Assembly: GCF_037392515.1 (NCBI RefSeq)
Contig: NC_090280.1
Location: 61,083,504-61,147,503 of the forward strand
Direction of reading: 5' to 3'
Source: Haliotis asinina
Lineage: Eukaryota > Mollusca > Gastropoda > Lepetellida > Haliotidae
Length of the DNA stretch: 64,000 nucleotides
Shown here: positions 47,150 through 57,876 of the stretch, one piece after another
How the letters are laid out: every line of letters begins with the position of its first letter
How positions within the stretch are numbered: the stretch's first letter is position 1
Notes under the pieces: generated by a model
The model's database searches: none
Told to the model about the DNA's origin: nothing
What the model saw: only the letters and a program-made list of their open reading frames with translations
Position numbers and translations under genes: made by a program

Positions 47150-47769
47150 ACTCATACAGTGATGTGCATGTGTTCATGTGTCAAATATGTGTAACTAACA
47201 TGTGTATGGTTCATGTAATGATGTGTGTGTGATACATGTAGTGATCTGTGTGTGATGCATGTAGTGATGTGTGTGTGGGTCATTTAGTGATGTATGTGTG
47301 GTTCATGTAGAGATGTGGGGGGGATCATGTAGTGATGTGTGTGTGTGTGGATCATGTAGTGATGTGTGTGTGTGGATCATGTAGTGGTGAGTGTGTGGAT
47401 CACATGGTGATGTGTGTGTGTGGTTCATGTAGTGATATGTGTGGATCATGTAGTGATGTGTGTGCGGATCATGTAGTGATGTGTGTGTGTGTTTGTGTGT
47501 GGATCATGTAGTGATTTGTGTGTAGATCATGTAGTGATGTGTGTGGATCATGTAGTGATTTGTGTGTGGATCATGTAGTGATGTGTGCATGTTTGTGTGT
47601 GGATCATGTAGTGATGTGTGTGTATTTGTGTGTGGATCATGTAGTGATTTGTGTGTGGATCATGTAGTGATTTGTGTGTGGTTCATGTAGTGATATGTGT
47701 GGATCATGTAGTGATTTGTGTGTGGATCATGTAGTGATGTGTGCGTGTTTGTGTGTGGATCATGTAGTG

Positions 47770-47801
<32 letters not shown>

Positions 47802-47960
47802 CATGTAGGGATGCATGTGTGGGTCATGTAGTGATGTGTGGGGGGGTCTTGTAGTGATGAGTATTTGGGTCATGTAGTGATGTTTGTGTGGATCATGTAG
47901 TGATGTGTGTGTGTGTGCGCACATGTGTGGCTCATGAAATGATGCATGTGTTTGTGTGCA
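47150..47960. repeat. GT-rich minisatellite (GGATCATGTAGTGATGTGTG)
   Basis: About thirty imperfect units of GGATCATGTAGTGATGTGTG with variable (GT)n spacers, including a run of pure GT near 47771-47799. It separates two Piwi exon pieces. Confidence 0.9.
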
Positions 47961-48504
47961 TGGTGTGTGTGAACACAGGGTTGGGGTGGGTCAATGTGAC
48001 TCACAGTAATAAGCAATGGCAAATATTCTTGATACCACAATCTTGATTTTTTTAAATAAAGCACATTGCATATTTGGCCTAATTATGGACTGTTTGTTTA
48101 TTACTGGGATGTTAATGAGCAAAATATAATACAGTCCAAATATCAATGTCACCATCACTCATCCTCCCATCACGACAATGGACCAGTCCATAAAAAGCTA
48201 CCAAAACCATAGCTACCTATCTGCATTAAGGTCTCTAAAAATTTGGGAGCAAAATGTATTTCCGATTTAATTTGTGTTATGGGGATTGATCAAATAATCA
48301 GTCAATCAATGAATGAATCAATCTCAGGAGATTAATTGATATTCATGAGAAATGATAGATCTAATTACACTTTTGAGAGTATTTCCTTTTTACTATGTTT
48401 GTTAAATAAAGACATTAACAACTGATGCATGGGTGTGTCTCAAAAAGGAAGTGTCCTCAATCTTCTTCATCATAGTATTAATGAGTGCCTCTTCCATTTG
48501 TCAG

Positions 48505-48728
48505 TCATGAAGATCCTGGTTAGAATTGATCTTCATTAACCTCTGCTTGTCATAAGAGGCTACCAACACGATCAGGTTGTAAGACTCGCTGACTCGGCTG
48601 ACACACACCACTGCATCCCAACTGCACATACTGCTGATCACTGGATTGTCTGGTCCCATTTCAATTATTTACACACTATCATACAGCTGGAATATTGTCA
48701 AGTGCAGCATAAAACTAAACTCTCTCCT
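48505..48728 (+). repeat. SINE-like repeat (family A)
   Basis: GTTAGAATTGATCTTCATTA head, GATCACTGGATTGTCTGGTC core, CAGCTGGAATATTGTCAAG tail. Confidence 0.7.
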
Positions 48729-49489
48729 CTTTTATTTGCACAATGGTATGATTGTGTCCCATATTTTCCCAAAAGTTTTGTGGTGGGGTTGAAGATTACA
48801 GTTGATTATTCATTGATTTTGGATCTCCAACTATAAATCTGCATGCTATGAGCTAACCAGCGATACATTTAACAGACTAGACTGGGTCTCGTACCTGATT
48901 AGATAAACGATGTGGTAGGAACAACCAACAAAAGCATGCACATCACCAATAAGCTTTTGATGAATAGTTGAAATCAACATGGTACTGGTATAGAGGTGTG
49001 TTGCGTAAGAAGTTCTCACTGAAGTAGTTGGTCATCAGTTTTATCTTCTCACAACGATTAACTTGACTTAGGCAGATCCCTGAAGATTGATAAAAAATTC
49101 ATATTAACTGCACCATACAGTGCTTTCACACATATACACAAAATAATAATAATCAATACCTCCACACAGGTATGCTCATAGGTCATACAACATGATAGCT
49201 ATTACTATCTCACCCATTTTCTTACGGATGATCAGAGGCTATTTTCAACCAACTCACTTGCCTAATGTGATACCATATGTATCAAAAATGGTTTGTTGTG
49301 GGGCAGGGCTGACGTCCTAGAAAATTTCAGGTGTGAGTGAGTCATAACCCATATAATGACTCTCCACTCTAAACGTTGCTGAACATAATTGATTTGTGAA
49401 CTGAGATCTCTTGTTAAATGAGACCGCAACTATTTCAGCTCATACTTATTTCATGTACACTATACATGTATTTGGGGAATGACTTCAAA

Positions 49490-49605
49490 TGAAGCAATTC
49501 AAAGAGAAAAAAACTATTGCAAAAATATTGCAGTAGATTGTTGCAATAGACTATTGTGAATGCAACAGTATGTTGTGACAGACTATTGCTATTGTTTCCC
49601 CTAGA
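49490..49605 (-). repeat. Dispersed CTATTGCAATAG-type repeat, second copy
   Basis: The reverse complement resembles 12895-12985 in order and flanks (CAATTCAA(A/G)GAGAAAA, CAACAGxxTxTTGCTATTG). Confidence 0.5.
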
Positions 49606-50221
49606 TAGTCATTCCTAATCATAATGATGCAGAAAACTAACCTTTTTGACTGCATTATCTGACATTTGGGGATTTTTCTTGTTACTTTGGTTACAGTTTA
49701 GTAATTTTGATTATTTTTGTTTGTTATTCCAAGTCGCTTAAAAACAAAAAATTCTGTTTTTGCTTCTTCAACTATCGTATTAATGACATTAAAAGTTACT
49801 TTTGAAAGCAAATCTGTATAAAGAGAAATTTCTGTCGAGAAAGAATTTATGCTACAAAATGAACACATTAGGATTTCACACTTGTATGCTTGTTAAAAAC
49901 AAGACAAAGACAAACTTACCCCTCCTTTCAATGCGGTAACCATATCTCGTCAGAGGTTCACCAGCATGTCCAGCCCTAGTGGTTGGGCTGAGGCATTTTC
50001 CTGGGGTTGAAGAGGAGCTTCAGGGATATTCATCCTGGCTCACACAAGAAGTAGTTCCATTAGCTCCGCCTTGTATTTGTGCTCCTGCTTGAGCTCCTTC
50101 TAGAGGCAGTGCTCAGTCTTGGACTCTACTTTGTGGTGTTGCCTCTGCAAGTGTTGGATACTGAGCTTGTGCTCAAAATGTAGCACCTTCTTGAGTATTT
50201 GGCCAAGCCACTGATCCAGCA

Positions 50222-50482
50222 TCAATTTGTTCCACCTCCAGATTGTGCCCTGACCAGAAATCCACCTCCAGATCGTGCCCCAGCATGAGTTCTACCTACA
50301 GAATGCGCCCCTGCCTGAGTTCTGCCTCCAGAATGAGCCCCGGCTGGAGTTCCACGTCCAGATTGTGTCCCGACCCGAACTGGACTAACGAATTGTGCCT
50401 CTTCCCTAGTTCCTCCTCCAGACTGCCTCCCCACCTGCATTTCATCCCTAAGTGGTACCACTGTCTCATTTTCTAACGCTGT
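50222..50482 (-). CDS. RG/SGG 10-residue repeat frame, possible Piwi N-terminal exon
   Basis: The minus strand stays open from a possible acceptor near 50483 (NETVVPLRDEMQVGRQSGGG) to a stop at 50222. It includes ~30-bp units translating as GTQSGRGTPAG, AHSGGRTQAG, AHSVGRTHAG, ARSGGG. Arg-Gly-rich repeats are usual in Piwi N-termini, where methylated arginines bind Tudor proteins, and the recognisable Piwi pieces start 0.2 kb downstream on the same strand. No clean donor before the stop was fixed, and 50000-50220 has stops in all minus frames, so exon status is unproven. Confidence 0.3.
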   Translation of the reverse strand, partial: TALENETVVPLRDEMQVGRQSGGGTREEAQFVSPVRVGTQSGRGTPAGAHSGGRTQAGAHSVGRTHAGARSGGGFLVRAQSGGGTN

Positions 50483-50939
50483 CTAGTACATGTATTATGT
50501 TAGTGTGACAAATACAATTCTGCCCCAGAACATTCACTAACATATTGCTCTTTTGGGTACGGTTATATGTAATATGCCTAATCACTCCCAGTTACTTAAA
50601 CCAGTATGTACCACGTTGAGAAATATATGAAACCCAGTGGAACCTTGCTCAGTGATTCATAAAGTTAAGATTTCCATAAGTTTCCCAAACAAAACCTAAA
50701 AAAGAATCTTAAGTTTCCACATTCTTTCAATTAGGTTTCCGTTGTCCTGAAATTAATATTATTTAATGTGAAAATATCCTCTATTTGAATTCTGGAGTAC
50801 AGAAACACTGAGATCACTAAGTTGAACATAGCAAATAGGCAGTTTAATGTAGGTTAATATAGATTTCTGGATATATGCAGAAGAAGTCACATTTATTTTT
50901 CTACAATCGTTTCTTTCAAGATCTCACTAATGCAAACCT

Positions 50940-51180
50940 TCAGTGATGGTGTCCAGTGGTTTTTTTGCAATGGAAACCAACAATGATACTTTCCTGTCAG
51001 TTTCCAGGAATGGAAACTAACCTTGCTGGTTTCCGGCAGTTTCCAGACAATGAAACTAATCTTAATATTTTCATCAACAGGAAAGTGCTGGAAACCAACA
51101 ATAATAGTTTCCGTGAATGGAAACGTATATGATTCTGACATTACCCAGTTTCATGTAGGTTTCTGGAAATCGTCAAAATT
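50940..51180. repeat. Short degenerate tandem repeat (TTTCCxGxAATGGAAAC)
   Basis: Several copies of a ~40-50 bp unit containing AGTTTCCAGGAATGGAAACT-like sequence. The small frames on both strands here are by-products. Confidence 0.5.
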
Positions 51181-51182
51181 TG

Positions 51183-52541
51183 CTAGTTTTGCTGTGTCTG
51201 CCTCATAGCTTGTCGTGGAGGCCAATTTTGTTCCCTACGCACATAAACAACCTCCTCACCTTTAACATGTTTAAATCCTTCTAACCCCGTCTGCCTCATA
51301 GTTTGTCGTGGAGGCCAATTATGTTCCTTACGCACATAAACAACCTTTTCACCTTTAAATCCTTCTAACCCTGTCTGTCTCATAGCTTGTGGTTGAGTCC
51401 AGTTTTGTTCCTTACGCACATAAACAACCTCCTCACCTTTAAATCCGTCTAACCCTGTCTGCCTCATAGCTTGTGGTTGAGTCCAATTTTGTTCCTTGCG
51501 CACATGAACAACCTCGTCCCCACTAACTCCTTCTAGCACTGTCTGCCTCATAGCCTGTGGCTGAGTCCCATTTTGTTCATCACGCAGATAAACAACCTGC
51601 TCCCCTCTAAGCCCTATTCCCCTTTCTGCCCTCTCCTGTACAGGAACACTCAGCACCTGAATATGAGGCATATGCTGCTGCATTCTGCCTGACATATCTG
51701 GTGGATTATCCTGTGGCATATCCAAAGGCATATCTGGTGGATTATCCTGTAGCATATCCAAAGGCATATCTGGTGGATTATCCTGTGGCACATCCAGAGG
51801 TATATCTGGTGGATTATCCTGTGGCACATCCAGAGGCATATCCTGTTGCATACCTGGTGGATTATCCTGTGGTAGATCCAAAGGCATATCCTGTTGCATT
51901 CCTGGTGGATTATCCTGTAGCACATCCAGAGGCATATCCTGTTGCACACCTGGTGGATTATCCTGTGGCAACTCTTGCTGCATACCCCCTGATGTATCTG
52001 GAGAATTATCCTGTAGCATATCCTCCTGCATACCCCCTGGCATACCCGGAGGGTTATCCTGGTGCATATTCTGTTGCATATTGCCTGGCATACCTGGTGG
52101 ACGATCTTGCTGCTTGCCAGCTGGTATACCTGGAGAATTATCGTGCGGTATATCTTGCTGCATATCCCCTGGCGTACCTGGAGGGTTAACCTGGTGCATA
52201 TCTTGTTCCATAGTGCCTGGCATACCTGGTGGATGATCTTGCTGCTTGCCAGCTGGTATACCTGGAGAATTATCCTGCGGTATATCCTGCTGCATACCCC
52301 CTGGTGTACCTGGAGGGTTATCTTGGTGCATATTCTGTTGCATATTGCCTGGCATACCTGGTAGATGATCTTGCTGCATGCTAGATGGCATACCTGGTGG
52401 GTTATCATGGTGCATTGCCTGTTGCATATTGGCTGGCATACCTGGTGGGGTATCCTGGTACATATCTGCTTGCATATCCTGTGCAATACCCGAACTGGTC
52501 TGTGACAGTATCCTACCTTGATGTGTTATGATGCTTCTCAC
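51183..52541 (-). CDS. Pro/Gln/Met-rich repeat protein frame (452 codons)
   Basis: Long minus-strand frame. Residues about 1-300 are variants of PPGMPGNMQQNMHQDN-like units. Residues about 315-452 are five ~28-residue units of the form GEEVVYVRKEQNWTQPQAMR followed by QTGLEGFK. Unit lengths are multiples of three and stop-free, so other frames are also open (for example 51650-52486). This weakens the length evidence, although two unrelated repeat arrays share one frame. No signal peptide or known domain was seen. Three C-terminal units contain AAAG-GTGAGG or a near match, a good donor in phase 1, which would suit the Piwi-like exon beginning at 50000; a link to that gene is speculative. It may be a structural or secreted repeat protein, an exon, or a non-coding coding-like minisatellite. 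Confidence 0.4.
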   Translation of the reverse strand: MRSIITHQGRILSQTSSGIAQDMQADMYQDTPPGMPANMQQAMHHDNPPGMPSSMQQDHLPGMPGNMQQNMHQDNPPGTPGGMQQDIPQDNSPGIPAGKQQDHPPGMPGTMEQDMHQVNPPGTPGDMQQDIPHDNSPGIPAGKQQDRPPGMPGNMQQNMHQDNPPGMPGGMQEDMLQDNSPDTSGGMQQELPQDNPPGVQQDMPLDVLQDNPPGMQQDMPLDLPQDNPPGMQQDMPLDVPQDNPPDIPLDVPQDNPPDMPLDMLQDNPPDMPLDMPQDNPPDMSGRMQQHMPHIQVLSVPVQERAERGIGLRGEQVVYLRDEQNGTQPQAMRQTVLEGVSGDEVVHVRKEQNWTQPQAMRQTGLDGFKGEEVVYVRKEQNWTQPQAMRQTGLEGFKGEKVVYVRKEHNWPPRQTMRQTGLEGFKHVKGEEVVYVRREQNWPPRQAMRQTQQN

Positions 52542-52603
52542 TGTCTATCTAGCAAATCTGAAAAACACCAAGGCAACACCTGTACATGGGGTGATACAGC
52601 TTA

Positions 52604-52800
52604 TTGAGAAGGAGGTGTGTGTGGAGGTGTGTGTGCGTGTGCGTGCGTGCATGCGCACACTTTATTTTTATTTTACCTGAGATTCAATGGTTACTTAACA
52701 AAATGTCTGGACAAAAAAAAAGGTGGGTGCATCCCTGCTTAAAAAAAACAAACAAAACACACGCACGCATGCATGCATGCACGCACACACACACTTTATC
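52604..52800. repeat. Paired alternating purine-pyrimidine tracts
   Basis: A GTGTGTGCGTGTGCGTGCGTGC tract (about 52618-52650) and a complementary ACACACGCACGCATGCATGC-type tract (about 52758-52797) lie 0.1 kb apart as an imperfect inverted repeat with Z-DNA-prone composition. Confidence 0.7.
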
Positions 52801-52944
52801 TTACACCACACCCTTTCTGTACAGATTCGGTATTTGAAAAAAAGATTATGATGTGTAGAAAGATATCCTTTAGATATTTTCTGATCTTTTATGCTAACTT
52901 TTCAGCATTTTAGTTCAAACTGCAACTGTTTCTCACAGCATAAA

Positions 52945-53125
52945 GGGGTGCAGTTGGGTAGTCTGGTAGTTACAGTGTTCACTCATCATGCTGAAGACCT
53001 AGGTTCGATATCCCACCTGGGTTCAATGTTAAGCCTAAATGTGGCCAACCCTACTGTGATATTGCTGATACATTGCTAAAAGCGTTGTACAACCATACTC
53101 ACACAGTCAGTGGTGACTCACAATA
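52945..53125 (+). repeat. tRNA-derived SINE (family B)
   Basis: Head GGGTAGTCTGGTAGTTACAG, B box GGTTCGATATCCC, then CTACTGTGATATTGCTGATA and ATTGCTAAAAGCGTTGTAC. Confidence 0.65.
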
Positions 53126-53289
53126 CACTCACTCACAATTAATATTCAATTTTCCCAGCTCTTCATTTTTCTGCTATGCCTGCATGTAGCAAAACCCTAT
53201 CCATGCCTCAGGTGGAAGAAGCATTTGAATGGTTTAAAAGTAAACACCAGCAACGGTTCAAATGCAACATTTCAAAAGGACATGTTTGG

Positions 53290-53500
53290 TTGTTGTTGAA
53301 CGCCACTCTCGATAATATTCTTCCTATTTGTCAACGGTCTGTACATAACAGAATCTGGACCAGACAATCCTGTGATCAACAGCATGAGCATCGATCAATG
53401 CAATTGGTCAACGCTGGCATGTGCTAACCAAGTCAGTGAGTCTGACCACTTGATCCTGTTAGTGACCTCTTATTAGAAGCATGGGTTGCTGAAGATCAAT
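53290..53500 (-). repeat. SINE-like repeat (family A)
   Basis: Complement of core and head: GAATCTGGACCAGACAATCC, GATCAACAGCATGAGCATCG, CATGGGTTGCTGAAGATCAA. Confidence 0.7.
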
Positions 53501-53504
53501 GACA

Positions 53505-54610
53505 CCTACATCTTCATGTTTCATTGCAGCCATACCATGACAAATGACATGGATGCATTAGGAAACAAGCAAAATAGGCATGATAAATTAAAAAGGTTGA
53601 ACAAGTCCTGTCCTATTACCATGATTGTTGGAAGCGTCTTTGTATATTACACGAGAAAATTACAGAGTTATGCCGAGATACTGTGTTGTCTGGATTACAG
53701 TCTTTCTGCAGTGAAAATGTACCTATGAATTTAAATATAAACACAAAAATAACTCATATAAACTAAAACTGAGATAGCATAATCACATAATTTTTCTTCT
53801 TGCCATTTAAATGAAAATATTGAACATTTTAAGTCTCAGAATTTTATTCAACTTTGGATTAAAGTTATTTCACAAATGAACAGTTTCAAATAGATATTAT
53901 TGTTTGCATTACAAGGGGGGCAAGTGCAGTAGCTGGGAGAGGGAAACAAAAGCACATTCGGTATGTGACGAGCGTTAATTTAGACCAACCCCACCTTTTC
54001 TGGTTAATTTTATTTATTCCAGGACATGAGGTTACAAGGAGAGTATACATAGTGTATACATACAAGAGTAGTGACTGAACAGGACTGAGTTCACATACTC
54101 AAGGATAATGTTCCTCTACAAATAGGTGTTAATAGCCCAAACCTACATGGTGTTTCATTTAACTGTATGTAAGAATGGAAGTTAATGACACCTAACAAAG
54201 CAGTTGCCGCTTCTTAAGTGCTTGAATTGCCACTTTGAAACTTCACTTGCATATCACACTGCTTCTCTCACAGTCACAAATGTAGTGCCCAGACAGGTAA
54301 CGATTGATAGTTTAAATGATAAATTCTAAAAGAATATAAGCTCTAACAGTCTGTCATCCTGAGTAATGTCTGCTTTTCTAGATCTGCATCATGAAGGATT
54401 GAAGTACTACACATCCTTGGGCTCAGCCTTCTGTACAACCTTGGTGCAAGGTTAAGCACATGGGAGCAATCCCACCACTCCATATAGTTCTGTTTCATGT
54501 AAAATGGCAGGCAGGTCATGGACAAAGGGTCCTCATTTTGTTGAAAATGGACTTGAATGTCACACTGACCTTATCATTGACAAGAAAAAATGATCCAGCT
54601 ATAACGTACC
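53505..54610. other. Intergenic, nothing recognised
   Basis: No gene or repeat core that I can support. Confidence 0.4.
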
Positions 54611-54616
54611 TAATAT

Positions 54617-54830
54617 CACACAAATGGGCCAGTACTGGCATTGTTCTTGCCTGTACTGTTGGTACTGGAACATTGTAGTATTTGTACAACAGTACAGAGC
54701 CAGCACTGGACCAATGCTTGTTTTCCATTAGTGGGCCGCTACAGGCAAATTTTACTGGGTCACATAGGGTGGATACTGTAAGTACTGCACTGCAATACTG
54801 TGCCAGCACTGTACTGGCCCAATAAGGCAG
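54617..54830. repeat. Repeat with TGGGCCAGTACTGGC-like inverted ends
   Basis: Left GGGCCAGTACTGGC and right GCCAGCACTGTACTGGCCCA are partly inverted, and CAGTACTGG/CCAGCACTG motifs recur inside. Probably a small non-autonomous element. Confidence 0.4.
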
Positions 54831-55240
54831 TTCACTTCCTGTCTGGTGAGTTGTGGGAAATCATCTCAGAACCATGTTGTCTGCTCATCCACATTTCTGA
54901 ACGTAAAATGACTTAATGTGATATTAAAAATAGCAGTATTTGCTGGGAATCACTTAGAGAGAATACTTTTCAACTAGGGTTAATTTTTCAGCTAAAGTTT
55001 TGAAAATAAAATACATAAAGAATTTTGCTGAGACAAGATTTTGAAACATTCAGTAATTGTATGCCATGTTGTTAGATCACATTTAACTTGTTGACATGCC
55101 TCGTTCAAAACCATAAATTCAATGTATATCCAAGATCATAGGACTGTTTTATAATCATGTCATACCAGACAAAACAATGAAAGACTGAATCAAAAGTAAA
55201 TGAAAATTTGAAAATAAAAGAGACTGTATCAGTGTACCAA

Positions 55241-55383
55241 TTATCAACAACACCTGGCTGTAGCGCTTGTGAAGACAGTTTGATTTCGTAGCCTACCATT
55301 TTAGTGATGTGTCAATGTGTGAAATATTATGGTTCTGCAAATCAAGTTGTCTTCTCAAGCGCTACAGCCATGTGTTGATGATA
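55241..55383. repeat. Long imperfect hairpin (45-bp arms)
   Basis: The arm at about 55241-55287 (GGCTGTAGCGCTTGTGAAGA) and the arm at about 55337-55383 (TCTTCTCAAGCGCTACAGCC) are inverted with few mismatches around a ~50-nt loop. Either a MITE or a small-RNA precursor. Confidence 0.6.
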
Positions 55384-55875
55384 TCTGGTGCGCAGTGATA
55401 ACTGGTCACTAGCCAGTATATATTGTTTATCTGCAAGCCAATGCATCTCTTTCGAAATGGCAAATGAGCAGTTTGAGTACAAGTTCATTCCAACTTCACG
55501 TCACAACATGGAAACGGGAACTATAAGCACCGTGGTATATGCAGATGCAGGATCCTAGCTACATAATGAAGCACCAGTAGAATGTGTAATAAATACTTTG
55601 TGATTGTGGATAGTGTATAAATAATTACAGTATTATTGTTTACAATCTACATCCATGTCATTAATGAATTCATGTTATGAAAAATCTATATATATGCATT
55701 TTCAATGCATTAAATATTGTGGACATCATTCAAACCTATCTTGTAAAAATAAACTTTCTATGAGAATAATGACACATACCTCCCGCCTGAAATGTATTCT
55801 ACTAAATGTAGGACTGTGTCGGGGATTTGGGGTTTGGTTTTAGGGGTAGGTTTAGGGTTTATCCTAAGGGTTTAA

Positions 55876-57876
55876 AGGGGCACTGATGTGGAGCATTTTC
55901 CGTGGACTGGTGTAAACTTTTGTTATTGTTTTTCTCCCGTGAGTACCCGGATGATATCCCAGAATTCGTGACTGGTTCGTGACCTCTGCTGCGCAGTCCG
56001 TAAACGCAATTGATAGTTTAATTATAGACAGGTCAACTGAGGTGAAGTCAATTGTACTTCATTACAAATGTATTATGAAAACAAATGAAACACTTTGAAG
56101 GTTAATCATCTGCCAGTGGTAAAAATGGTAAAAAACTATTAGGACGGTAAAATAACGAAGCCAATGTACGTCTCTATATTTTGTCTCATAACCCTAATTA
56201 GTTTATTGTCATATTTGTATGATTCTGAAAATTAATAAAAGAACACACGATTTGCTTATACTCATAGTAAATTTCTAACATAACAGCAACATTTATACAT
56301 TGTATAGATTGCCAATGTGGATCCTATTTCACATACATACGCGATCTAGTGTGTGTTTTCTGTCATACAGATTCTGCTGAATGCTACAACAAATAAATTA
56401 AAACAAAATGCAAACAATGAATGTAAAACAGACTAATTTTATAGCAACAGTGTCAGGCTACTACCTTGTTCAGGTATGTATCCATCAATATCCTCGTAAA
56501 AGAAATCGTATTCCATTCATCTGCAGCTGGTAAATAATCCTGCTCTGTGTCGCGTGTCTTACAACTGTCTCATTTGCGAAAAAAGTAACACATCGTTTCA
56601 CGTCTTTCGTTGGTGATAAACCTCTCATTGGTCTCCCAAGATAGCACACCTGGCAACTAATTGTATGATGTCCACTATTCTAAGTAATTTAGTTGACCAA
56701 TATTGAGCAATCAATCAATCAACGCAAGGGTGGTTAATTCTTTGAAGGGAGGATGTTGTTTTTGCACTCACACTTTACGACAGGGTGTAGTCATCTACAC
56801 ACACTGCCTTTTGACAAATCCGCTAGAAGAACAAAAGTAATTAATCAATCAGTGTGTTATCGGTTAATCCTTTGATCGATGTTTGTTTTTGTAACTCAGG
56901 TGATAAACCCTCTTGCATCACTTACATGCACATATTACATAACATACAATACATTTGCCATTACAGACCTTAATTTATAATGATGAGTATTTACTCCAGA
57001 CAGGAGAAATGCCAAATGGGAACCTTTGTTGAGTAACCGAAGTGGTGTTGCTACTAATTATACCTGTTATAAATTCATGAATTGACCATCAAGAGAATGA
57101 TGACAAATAACACGTGTAGGTTTACACCATCAAACGCGAGTTACAGCAAGGAAGATGTAATCTCTGTGTCGCATGCAGCCTGAAAACACTTATGGGCCGA
57201 AACTGTTTTGAGGATACCAACGGAATTTCGTTACATAAGGAATACACACAGGCATTTGCTGTGTACTTTGGTAAATAAGTGAAATAAGTTTTTTTTACGT
57301 AAGACAATTTTCAGATTTCTCTACCAAAGCCAAGGTCATCGTTTTTTGTTTACGAATTCAAATAAATCAACTGTGTGTTTTATTATCATAAATAATAAAC
57401 CATTGTAGCTACCATTGCTACCAAAATTTACGTATGCTATTTGCTATCACAGCTCAACCAACACTCAAAACTACCTAAATATAAAGCTTTGCAATCTTCC
57501 GTACTGAAACAAATGGGTTGCTACGTGCCTGTAGACATCATATTTTCATGTAACATGATTAAATATAGAGGTTAAAAACACAGAAATAGGATCAAATTGG
57601 ATCAGTAAGTATACCATCCAAGCATCCGAAAAGAACTACACTGCTGGGATATATGGTTACGATCAGACAAGGAATACCATGGATATTTTTAAACAAATGG
57701 CATGTGATGGGCATCCGGCCTCCTGACTGTTTAAGTGAAGAAATTTTGCTAATATGGACAGGAGCCCAGTTCCTTTGTCCGTCACGGTCGAAGGAGTGGG
57801 CGCTGACCAATTTGCGGTCTGCTTTCGTAATTAGACCGTTGGCGAGAAGCATTATTCGGTCCGCATCAGTGCCCCT
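55876..57876. mobile_element. TTAA-flanked DNA transposon, 2,001 bp, probably non-autonomous
   Basis: Left terminus AGGGGCACTGATGTGGA and right-terminus complement AGGGGCACTGATGCGGA differ at one of 17 bases. TTAA lies exactly outside both (55872-55875 and 57877-57880). TTAA duplications are made by piggyBac and Kolobok-type transposases; the AGGG start is not the usual piggyBac CCY. The inside has no long transposase frame. Open stretches at 57592-57852 (minus) and 57653-57880 (plus) have no recognised domain. Confidence 0.65.

Larger units (their letters stand above)
44148..50000 (-). pseudogene. Piwi-family Argonaute, fragmentary / decayed
   Basis: Five exon-like pieces in Piwi order on the minus strand. 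49920-50000: KCLSPTTRAGHAGEPLTRYG, in phase with the next. 48895-49079: GICLSQVNRCEKIKLMTNYF then LYQYHVDFNYSS, matching the Piwi 'STNYF..LYQYHVDF' block. 46984-47081: SVLIRLSIRLRSGLPPGAPP then IQVYSINLRR, matching 'VxITIxLTxELPP..LQxYNIIFRR'. 45710-45788: LLKQLSMEQVQKHHYDFSSS. 44148-44274: GTVMPTHYIVLWDD, LQRLNYKLTHPYYN, matching the end of PIWI, then MPLSVI and stop. In 48895-49079 the frame meets TGA after KAYW; a one-base shift restores KLIGDVHAFVG (family 'LIGKxHAFDG'), and about a dozen residues are absent there. PAZ, MID and the catalytic part of PIWI were not found between 44275 and 45709. Normal Piwi proteins are ~850 aa piRNA-binding slicers; this copy cannot be one as it stands. Confidence 0.7.

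Noticed and set aside
51650-52486. 278-codon and plus-strand frames over the repeat array
   Set aside because: Shadows of the 51183-52541 array: stop-free units with lengths divisible by three stay open in several frames.
44148-52541. One continuous functional Piwi gene with a repeat-rich N-terminus
   Set aside because: PAZ, MID and catalytic PIWI parts were not found, one exon has a frame break, and the joins to the repeat frames are unsupported.
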